Below, in pieces: positions 1 through 5,218 of a DNA stretch of 5,218 nucleotides. The stretch is from contig JACDGO010000059.1 of the NCBI GenBank assembly GCA_013821585.1, positions 3,878 through 9,095 on the forward strand, read 5' to 3'. Within the stretch, counting starts at the first letter, position 1, and each line of letters begins with the position of its first letter. The notes under the pieces are model-generated. The model was not told the DNA's origin, ran no database searches, and saw only the letters and a list, made by a program, of their open reading frames with translations. The translations under genes and the position numbers were made by a program. This DNA comes from Sphingomonadaceae bacterium (GTDB lineage: Bacteria; Pseudomonadota; Alphaproteobacteria; Sphingomonadales; Sphingomonadaceae).

Positions 1-2
1 TC

Positions 3-602
3 GTCGCGGTACTGCGCGCGCATCCCGAGATCGGGCAAGTCCACGTTTTCGGCGCGTTCGACGGTGCGGAGCCAGCGTGCTCGACGATCGCGGCGACCGT
101 CGAACCGCTTGTCGAGGCGATGGAGGAGCCGTTGCTCATCACGACGGCCGATGATGCGTTGCTCAACGCCGATATTCTCGACAACTTCATCGCAGGCGCG
201 CGTGGGCACGACCTGGCGGTCGGCGTGGTCGAGCGAAGGACGCTTCTCAATACTTATCCCGAGAGCCGGAGGACGTGGTTGAAGTTTCGCGGTGGGGCCT
301 ATTCGGGGGCGAACCTGTTCTGGGCGGAAAGCCGCAAGGTTCTGCCGGTGCTCGACGTGTGGCGGACGGTCGAGCAACAGCGCAAGCGCGGGCGCGCGCT
401 GGTCGGGGCGTTCGGGCCGATGCTGCTCGCCGGCGTTGTGCTGCGCTTGCTGACGCTTGAGGGCGCGATGAACCGGCTCGGGCGGCGCTATAGCATGAGC
501 ATCGCGCCCGTCGTGCTGCCGCAGGCGGAGGCGTGTATCGATGTCGATAGTGTCGCCGATCATGCGCTGGTCGAGCGGATTCTGGCCGAGCGCGCGAGGT
601 GA
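3..602 (+). CDS. MobA-like nucleotidyltransferase (NTP transferase family), 5' partial
   Basis: The frame is open from the left edge to a TGA at 600-602, giving 199 visible codons; the N-terminus, with the expected glycine-rich nucleotide-binding loop, lies outside the window. What is visible fits the C-terminal two thirds of a MobA-like NTP transferase (GT-A fold). There is a hydrophobic strand ending in an acidic metal-site motif, LLITTADDALL (about residues 44-54), then a RGGAYSGANLFW segment typical of the family, an FGPMLLAG helix, and a closing IDVDS motif (about residues 179-183). Members transfer a nucleotide from CTP or GTP to a phosphorylated small molecule. The substrate cannot be read here. 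The 4-base overlap with a glycerophosphotransferase-like gene, followed by a flippase, suggests it activates a sugar or polyol phosphate for an envelope glycan (inference) rather than making molybdopterin cofactor. The protein is probably cytosolic. An internal ATG at 120 would cut into the domain, so it is not the start. Confidence 0.85.
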   Translation, partial: VAVLRAHPEIGQVHVFGAFDGAEPACSTIAATVEPLVEAMEEPLLITTADDALLNADILDNFIAGARGHDLAVGVVERRTLLNTYPESRRTWLKFRGGAYSGANLFWAESRKVLPVLDVWRTVEQQRKRGRALVGAFGPMLLAGVVLRLLTLEGAMNRLGRRYSMSIAPVVLPQAEACIDVDSVADHALVERILAERAR

Positions 603-1747
603 AGCGCATCGGCTTTCTCTACAACCACGACGCCGCGCACCAGGTCGCGCACCTCGCCGGAATCATGAAAGCGCTCGCGCTCGATCATCCGGCCGCGGTG
701 TCGGCGCTCGTCTCCAACCCCGAAATCGAGGCGACCGCGCGCGGATTGATCGGCGCGGAAGCGGCGTCGAAAACCGAGTGGATTACACTCGATATTTCAT
801 TCGCTGCGCGAGCGGCTGCGCGCGTGCTCGACCGGCTCATGCCCTTATCGCGACTCGCGGCGCTGCGCCAGAACCTCGAAGCCTTCCGCGGGCTCGATGC
901 GCTCGTCTCGACCGAGCGGACATGCCTGCGCGTCAAGGAGCGGCTCGGCGCCGCAGGGCCGAAGTTCATCTATGTCCCGCACGGATCGGGCGACCGCAAC
1001 GTCGCCTATCACCCCGATCTCGCGCGTTTTGATCTGTCGCTGTTTTCGGGGCGCAAGCTCGTCGAGGCGGGGCAGCGCTTCGGGATCGTCGGCGAAGACG
1101 ATTGGCGGATCATCGGCTACCCCAAGCTCGACGGCGTCGATCTCGCCGCGCGGCCGAAGCTGTTCGTCAACGATAATCCGGTGTTCCTCTACAACCCGCA
1201 TTTCGATCCGCATCTGTCGTCGATCTACAGGTTCGGAAGCGCGCTGATTGCGCTGTTCGAGCGGCATCCGGAGTGGAATTTCGTCTATGCGCCGCACGTG
1301 ATGCACGGACGCAAGCGGCTGCATGTCTCACTCGAGTTCCGTAAAGCCGCGCTGCGGCGCGATGTAGTATCGAGCGCGCCGAACATCCTGATCGACATGG
1401 GATCGGAACGCTCAATCGACATGACCTACACGCGCGCCGCCGACGTCTATATCGGCGACGTGTCGAGCCAGCTCTACGAGTTCCTGAGCGTCCCGCGCGC
1501 GGCGATCTTCCTCGACAGCCACGGCGCGGACGGCTGGGAGGCCCACGAGAATTATCAGTTCTGGCGCAACGGCCCGGTCGTGCGGTCGATTGCGGAACTC
1601 GAGGCGCTGCTGCCGCGCTGGCGCGAGATCGCCGCCGACCATCGCGAAACGCAGGAGCGGCTGCTGGCCTACACGATCGATCGCGGCGATGCGCCCGCTT
1701 CGGCGCGCGGCGCGGCTGCGATTGCCGACTATGTGGAGGCATTGTGA
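599..1747 (+). CDS. CDP-glycerol glycerophosphotransferase-like protein (Glyphos_transf family, divergent)
   Basis: This is a 382-residue protein with no signal peptide or membrane segment. It has the two-domain pattern of the CDP-glycerol:poly(glycerophosphate) glycerophosphotransferase family (TagB/TagF-like, GT-B fold). YVPHGSGDR, with H128-G129, matches the family's HG motif at the domain junction. A GYPKLD linker follows near residue 173, then YNPHFDP (H201) and YAPHVMHG (H233), which resemble the histidines of the donor site. ADVYIGDVSSQLYEF (D287, S289, S290) matches the family's D-x-SS-x-x-x-[DE]-F nucleotide-binding motif. Known members add glycerol- or ribitol-phosphate to teichoic acids or capsules at the cytoplasmic membrane. 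In this Gram-negative context the acceptor and the transferred group are unknown, and a glycosyltransferase activity is possible. The GTG start is part of a GTGA overlap with the upstream gene. No clear Shine-Dalgarno lies at normal spacing, so translation is probably coupled. The gene ends in a second GTGA overlap with the flippase. Confidence 0.82.
   Translation: MKRIGFLYNHDAAHQVAHLAGIMKALALDHPAAVSALVSNPEIEATARGLIGAEAASKTEWITLDISFAARAAARVLDRLMPLSRLAALRQNLEAFRGLDALVSTERTCLRVKERLGAAGPKFIYVPHGSGDRNVAYHPDLARFDLSLFSGRKLVEAGQRFGIVGEDDWRIIGYPKLDGVDLAARPKLFVNDNPVFLYNPHFDPHLSSIYRFGSALIALFERHPEWNFVYAPHVMHGRKRLHVSLEFRKAALRRDVVSSAPNILIDMGSERSIDMTYTRAADVYIGDVSSQLYEFLSVPRAAIFLDSHGADGWEAHENYQFWRNGPVVRSIAELEALLPRWREIAADHRETQERLLAYTIDRGDAPASARGAAAIADYVEAL
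1735..1739 (+). promoter_or_regulatory. Ribosome binding site of the flippase gene
   Basis: GGAGG lies 4 bases before the GTG at 1744, inside the last codons of the upstream gene. The spacing is short but usable, and it supports GTG 1744 over the in-frame ATG at 1759. That ATG has only AGGAAG directly against it. Confidence 0.55.
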
Positions 1748-3093
1748 GCGGCAGGAAGATGGCCGGCAACGTCTCGCTCCTTCTCGGTGGCAAGGCGATC
1801 GCGGGCCTGGTCAGCACGATCTACATCGTCATCGTCACGCGCGTTCTCGGCCCGCGCGATTTCGGCACGCTGGTGCTCGTCAACAGCTGGGCGGTGACGG
1901 TCGGTGGAATCATCGCCTTTTCGGGCTGGCACGCGATCGTCCGCTATGGCGCGCAGGCGCTCGCGGACGGTGACACGCCGCGGCTGATGCGCCTCGCGCG
2001 CTTCATGACCCTGGTCGAACTCGGCTGCGGCGCGGCGGCGATCCTGATCGCTTTCCTGTTCGCACCCGTCGCGGGGCAGCGGCTCGGCTGGAGCCCGGAG
2101 ATCATCGGAATCGCGCGCGTCTATTCGATCGCGATCATCGCCAACATCCTGACGACGCCGCACGGCATCCTCCAGCTCGCCGGACGCTTCGACCGGCTGG
2201 GGGTCCACCCCGCCCTCTCGCCACTTATGCGGCTCGCGGGAACGGTGGTCGTATGGCTCGGCGGCGGTGGGCTCGCGGGCTTCCTCATCGTGTGGATGGT
2301 CAGCGCGGTCAGCGAGGGGCTGGCGATGTGGGCGCTTGCCTGGCCGGTGTTCCGGACACTTCGCGGGAACGAGCCGCTGGCGGGGCCGGTGAGGGGAACG
2401 GTCGGCGAGAATGCGGGACTGACGCGCTTCCTGCTGACGACCAATGCCGACCTGACCCTGCGCGATCTCGCGCCCAAGCTCGTGCCGCTGATCGTCGGCG
2501 CGACGCTCGGACCCGCCGCGACGGGCATCTATTCGCTTTCGGGGCGCGCGGCGCTGATCCTCCAGCAGCCCGCGATCCAGCTGTCGCAAGCCGCCTATCC
2601 TGCGGTCGCTAAACTCCTCGCCGAAGGCGAACGGCAAAAGGCAATCCGGATGACGTGGCGGACGAGCGGGATCGCGCTGCTCATCACGGTTCCGCTCGTC
2701 GTCCTGCTCGCCTTCTTCTCGAAACAAATCCTCCAATTGATGGGTGGCCGGGCATTTGGCGACGGCGCATTCCTGTTCATCCTGCTGACGGTCGGGCGCG
2801 CGGCGCTGCTCGGCGCGGTGCCAATTTCCTCGGCGTTGATCGCGCTCGGGCGGACGGGGGCGTCGATCGCGGTGAACCTAGTGACAAACCTCGGCATGTT
2901 GCCGCTTCTCCCGCTCGCGCTGACCTTGTTCGGGCTGACCGGCGCCGGCTGGTTCGCGATTCTGAGCGGCGTCAGCACGCTGGTTGCGCTTGCAATGGTG
3001 TTCCGGGCTGGCAAAGCCGCACCGCCGCCGCTAGACCCGGCGTTGGCGGCGGTCGCGCCTACCGACGATCCACGAGGGCTATCCGATGGCTGA
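1744..3093 (+). CDS. Oligosaccharide flippase (Wzx / polysaccharide biosynthesis MOP-type transporter)
   Basis: This is a 449-residue, very hydrophobic inner-membrane protein with about 11-12 predicted transmembrane helices. Approximate spans are residues 10-32, 43-62, 86-110, 120-140, 163-183, 184-204, 243-265, 308-325, 343-367, 372-395 and 398-420. The start is typical of Wzx/RfbX-type polysaccharide exporters: helix 1 runs into [16 protein letters not shown] (the family's R-x-LGP-x-x-[FY]G pattern, residues 32-47). Members flip undecaprenyl-linked glycan units from the cytoplasmic to the periplasmic face. The C-terminal 26 residues are a soluble tail rich in Ala, Pro and Asp. The start is taken as GTG 1744 (GGAGG upstream, GTGA overlap with the preceding gene); ATG 1759 would lose five residues. 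The 3' end overlaps sdhB by 8 bases, so the tail codons also carry the sdhB ribosome binding site. The substrate is unknown, presumably the glycan built by the two genes upstream and others outside the window. Confidence 0.9.
   Translation: MSGRKMAGNVSLLLGGKAIAGLVSTIYIVIVTRVLGPRDFGTLVLVNSWAVTVGGIIAFSGWHAIVRYGAQALADGDTPRLMRLARFMTLVELGCGAAAILIAFLFAPVAGQRLGWSPEIIGIARVYSIAIIANILTTPHGILQLAGRFDRLGVHPALSPLMRLAGTVVVWLGGGGLAGFLIVWMVSAVSEGLAMWALAWPVFRTLRGNEPLAGPVRGTVGENAGLTRFLLTTNADLTLRDLAPKLVPLIVGATLGPAATGIYSLSGRAALILQQPAIQLSQAAYPAVAKLLAEGERQKAIRMTWRTSGIALLITVPLVVLLAFFSKQILQLMGGRAFGDGAFLFILLTVGRAALLGAVPISSALIALGRTGASIAVNLVTNLGMLPLLPLALTLFGLTGAGWFAILSGVSTLVALAMVFRAGKAAPPPLDPALAAVAPTDDPRGLSDG
3074..3078 (+). 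promoter_or_regulatory. Ribosome binding site of sdhB
   Basis: GAGGG lies 7 bases before the sdhB ATG (3086), within the last codons of the flippase gene. It is the best-spaced Shine-Dalgarno in the window, consistent with independent and strong initiation of sdhB. Confidence 0.7.
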
Positions 3094-3871
3094 GTTCTTC
3101 CTTCCCGCCAACAGCCGTATCAAGCCGAAAGGCAAGGTCCACAAGGCCCCGGCCGGCGCGAAGCGGACGAAGAGCTTCCGCATCTACCGCTACGATCCCG
3201 ACGCGGGGGAGAATCCGCGCTACGACATTTTCGAGGTCGATCTCGACTCCTGCGGTCCGATGGTCCTCGACGCGTTGATCAAGATCAAGGGCGAGCAGGA
3301 CGCGTCGCTGACCTTCCGCCGCTCGTGCCGGGAGGGGATTTGCGGGTCGTGCTCGATGAACATCGACGGCACCAACACGCTCGCGTGCACCAAGGCGATC
3401 GACGACGTGAAGGGCGAGGTGCGGATCACGCCCCTGCCGCACATGGACGTGATCAAGGATCTGGTCCCCGACTTCACGCATTTTTATGCGCAATATGCGT
3501 CGATCGAGCCGTGGCTGAAGACCAAGACGTCGACGCCATCGGGCAAGGAGCGGCTGCAGTCGCCCGAGGATCGCGGCAAGCTCGACGGACTTTACGAATG
3601 CATATTGTGCGCGTGCTGCTCGACCGCTTGCCCGAGCTATTGGTGGAATTCGGACAAGTTCCTCGGCCCCGCCATCCTGCTTCAAGCCTATCGCTGGCTC
3701 GCCGACAGCCGCGACGAGTTTGCTGGCGAGCGCCTCGACGAACTCGAGGATCCGTTCCGCCTCTATCGCTGCCACACGATTATGAACTGCTCGAACGTCT
3801 GTCCCAAGGGGCTCAACCCCGCGCGCGCGATCGCCGAGGTCAAGAAGATGGTGGTCGAACGCGCGGTTTGA
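3086..3871 (+). CDS. sdhB: Succinate dehydrogenase iron-sulfur subunit (complex II)
   Basis: This 261-residue protein carries electrons from the SdhA flavin to ubiquinone, in the TCA cycle and respiratory chain. It sits on the cytoplasmic face of the inner membrane, bound to the SdhC/SdhD anchors. The N-terminal ferredoxin domain has the [2Fe-2S] ligands C81, C86, C89 and C101 (CREGICGSC...C). The C-terminal domain has the [4Fe-4S] ligands C172, C175, C178 and C239, and the [3Fe-4S] ligands C182, C229 and C235. Their spacing is the same as in E. coli SdhB. Quinone-site equivalents are present: W187 (E. coli W164) and H230 (E. coli H207). The sequence is intact and of normal length for alphaproteobacterial and mitochondrial-type SdhB. 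It is the only downstream gene here with an ATG start and a well-spaced ribosome binding site. sdhA is not upstream; the flippase gene overlaps it by 8 bases instead. A thioesterase gene follows 4 bases after the stop. Confidence 0.99.
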   Translation: MAEFFLPANSRIKPKGKVHKAPAGAKRTKSFRIYRYDPDAGENPRYDIFEVDLDSCGPMVLDALIKIKGEQDASLTFRRSCREGICGSCSMNIDGTNTLACTKAIDDVKGEVRITPLPHMDVIKDLVPDFTHFYAQYASIEPWLKTKTSTPSGKERLQSPEDRGKLDGLYECILCACCSTACPSYWWNSDKFLGPAILLQAYRWLADSRDEFAGERLDELEDPFRLYRCHTIMNCSNVCPKGLNPARAIAEVKKMVVERAV

Positions 3872-3875
3872 GGGT

Positions 3876-4325
3876 GTGACCCAAACTCCCGCCTTCATCC
3901 AGGCCGACGATCCCGATCACCCTGGCTGGCAAAGCTGGCGGTTGTCCGATCCGACGCGGTTCAACGCGCTGCTCGGCAAGATGCTCACGCGGCGCGACGG
4001 CGATCTGGCGCGCGTGCGGATGTTTCCCGAGCATCGCCACACCAACCTCCAGAACAATGTTCACGGCGGCGTGACGCTGGCGTTCATCGACGTCGCGCTG
4101 TTCGCCTCCTCGCGCATGTTCGGGCTGATCGAGGCGGGGACCGCGGTGACGGTCGACCTGTCGGTGCAGTTCATCGGATCGGGCACACCTGTCCAGCCGC
4201 TCGACGCGGAGGTCGAGCTGCTCCGCGAGACGCGGCGACTGTTGTTCCTGCGTGGGCTGGTTACGCAGGGGAGTGACAAGGTCGCGGCGTTCGCGGGGAC
4301 GATCCGCAAGCCGAGCGCGCGGTGA
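3876..4325 (+). CDS. PaaI-family hotdog-fold thioesterase
   Basis: This 149-residue protein is a single hotdog domain of the PaaI/YbgC-like acyl-CoA thioesterase superfamily. The signature is NNVHGGVTLAFIDVALF: H63-G64-G65 is the usual HGG turn before the long central helix, and D72 sits where PaaI-type enzymes have their catalytic acidic residue. The strands around TAVTVDLSVQFIGSG (about residues 88-102) and LFLRGLVTQG (near 122-131) complete the fold. Members hydrolyse acyl- or aryl-CoA thioesters in the cytosol, usually as tetramers. The substrate cannot be predicted. The start is GTG 3876, only 4 bases after the sdhB stop; the AGGG next to it is too close to be a good ribosome binding site, so translation probably depends on sdhB readthrough of ribosomes. 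The next in-frame ATG (3981, residue 36) would leave a shorter N-terminus and cannot be fully excluded. The gene ends in a GTGA overlap with zapE. Confidence 0.93.
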   Translation: MTQTPAFIQADDPDHPGWQSWRLSDPTRFNALLGKMLTRRDGDLARVRMFPEHRHTNLQNNVHGGVTLAFIDVALFASSRMFGLIEAGTAVTVDLSVQFIGSGTPVQPLDAEVELLRETRRLLFLRGLVTQGSDKVAAFAGTIRKPSAR

Positions 4326-5218
4326 ACATCCTCGACCGCTATGCCGCGCTGATCGCGGCGGCCGAGCTGCGCGCTGATCCCGTGCAGGCCGAGGCCGCGC
4401 TGAGGCTCGCGCGGTTGCAAGATGCGCTGGAAGCCGTTCCCAAGCGCGGCAGCCTGCTCTGGCGGCTCGCGGGCGCGAAGCCCGATCCGGTCCGGGGCAT
4501 TTACCTGTGGGGCGGCGTCGGGCGGGGCAAGTCGATGCTGATGGACCTGTTCTACGAATGCCTGAACATCCGGCGGAAGCGTCGCGTCCATTTCCACGAG
4601 TTCATGATCGAGGTTCACGCGCGCCTGCGCGTTGAGCGCGAGAAGGAGGCGGGCGATCCGATCGCTCCAGTCGCGGCGGCAATGTGCGCGGAAGCGCGCG
4701 CGATCGCGTTCGACGAGATGGTGGTCAACAATTCGGCCGACGCGATGATCATGTCGCGGCTGTTCACCGCGCTGATCGAGCAAGGCGTGACCCTGGTCGC
4801 GACCTCGAACCGCGCGCCGTCCGAACTCTACAAGGACGGGCTCAACCGCGAGCATTTCCTGCCGTTCATCGCCCTTGTGGAAGCGCGCCTCGACGTCATC
4901 GCACTCAACGGGCCGACCGACTACCGGATGGAGCGCATGGCCGGTGTGACGACCTGGCACGTTCCCAATGGCCCGAAAGCGACTGCGGCGGTACGCGAGG
5001 CGTTCTTCAAGCTGACAGATTATCCGCCCGAGGACGCACTGCACGTTCCGAGCGCGAACATCGACCTCGGCGGCGGGCGGATGCTGCACGTGCCCAAGAG
5101 CCTGAAGGGCGTCGCGGTGTTCTCGATCAAACGCCTGTGCGGCGAGGCGCGCGGAGCGAGCGACTATCTCGCCGTCGCGCGCCGCTATCATAGCGTGATC
5201 GTCGTCGGCGTTCCGAAG
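4322..5218 (+). CDS. zapE: Cell division protein ZapE / AFG1-like ATPase, 3' partial
   Basis: An open frame of 299 codons starts at GTG 4322 and leaves the window without a stop; family members are around 370 residues, so roughly the last 70 are missing. It is a P-loop ATPase of the AFG1/ZapE family. The Walker A motif is GGVGRGKS (residues 64-71), preceded by GIYLW and followed by MDLFY. HFHEFM (90-95) is a family signature. Walker B is AIAFDE, with D131 and E132. The sensor-1 segment is LVATSN, with N163, followed by the conserved LYKDGLNREHFLPFI. ZapE in E. coli acts on FtsZ rings during constriction, and the mitochondrial homologue AFG1/LACE1 assists respiratory-complex protein quality control. 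A role near complex II would suit its place two genes after sdhB, but that is inference. The GTG start overlaps the thioesterase stop (GTGA). There is no Shine-Dalgarno at normal spacing, which points to coupled translation. Walker A lies at about the same distance from the start as in E. coli ZapE, which supports this start. Confidence 0.97.
   Translation, partial: MNILDRYAALIAAAELRADPVQAEAALRLARLQDALEAVPKRGSLLWRLAGAKPDPVRGIYLWGGVGRGKSMLMDLFYECLNIRRKRRVHFHEFMIEVHARLRVEREKEAGDPIAPVAAAMCAEARAIAFDEMVVNNSADAMIMSRLFTALIEQGVTLVATSNRAPSELYKDGLNREHFLPFIALVEARLDVIALNGPTDYRMERMAGVTTWHVPNGPKATAAVREAFFKLTDYPPEDALHVPSANIDLGGGRMLHVPKSLKGVAVFSIKRLCGEARGASDYLAVARRYHSVIVVGVPK

Noticed and set aside
486..494. 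GCTATAGC self-complementary octamer in the nucleotidyltransferase gene
   Set aside because: It is short, coding and isolated, with no partner repeat.
541..1032. Plus-strand alternative-frame ORF across the end of the nucleotidyltransferase gene and the start of the next gene
   Set aside because: It is Arg/Ala/Pro-rich with no domain signature and fully overlaps two better-supported coding regions.
1729..2736. Long minus-strand open frame (335 codons) opposite the flippase
   Set aside because: It is highly charged, Arg/Asp-rich and low in complexity, exactly the antisense image of a hydrophobic membrane protein. No motif supports it.
2700..2760. Slightly AT-richer patch in the flippase gene, considered as an internal promoter for sdhB
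   Set aside because: No convincing pair of -35 and -10 elements at proper spacing could be read. The patch encodes an ordinary part of the transporter.
4061..5191. Long minus-strand open frame (376 codons) opposite the thioesterase and zapE
   Set aside because: It is antisense to two clearly conserved genes, has an Arg/Asp/Glu/His-rich composition without recognisable motifs, and such frames are expected opposite GC-rich genes with strong third-position bias.
5183..5195. Perfect palindrome CGCTAT-C-ATAGCG near the right edge
   Set aside because: It lies inside zapE and encodes the conserved RRYHSV segment. It has no U-tract or operator context, so it is probably chance.

Overview
The window is GC-rich (codon third positions mostly G or C) and all genes lie on the plus strand. 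The SdhB sequence, the order sdhB / PaaI-type thioesterase / zapE, and the codon use suggest an alphaproteobacterium, most likely of the Sphingomonadales. This placement rests on recalled family resemblance, not on a search.

Layout: (1) 3-602, the C-terminal part of a MobA-like nucleotidyltransferase that runs in from the left edge; (2) 599-1747, a divergent CDP-glycerol glycerophosphotransferase-like protein; (3) 1744-3093, a polytopic Wzx-type polysaccharide/oligosaccharide flippase; (4) 3086-3871, sdhB, the iron-sulfur subunit of succinate dehydrogenase, with all 11 cluster cysteines; (5) 3876-4325, a PaaI-family hotdog thioesterase; (6) 4322-5218, zapE (AFG1-like ATPase), which runs off the right edge. 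Coding density is essentially complete. The only intergenic DNA is 4 bases, between sdhB and the thioesterase. No RNA gene, mobile element, CRISPR array or convincing terminator is seen.

The left half looks like the end of an envelope-glycan cassette: a nucleotide-activating enzyme, a polyol-phosphate-type transferase and a lipid-linked glycan exporter, all translationally coupled. The right half is housekeeping: respiratory complex II, a thioesterase and a cell-division/quality-control ATPase. The two halves are joined without a gap, because the flippase gene overlaps sdhB by 8 bases. Three of the five junctions are 4-base GTGA stop/start overlaps, and every downstream gene except sdhB starts with GTG. 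No new defence or mobile system is visible. The most interesting points are the uncharacterised three-gene envelope cassette and its fusion to sdhB with no sdhA next to it.
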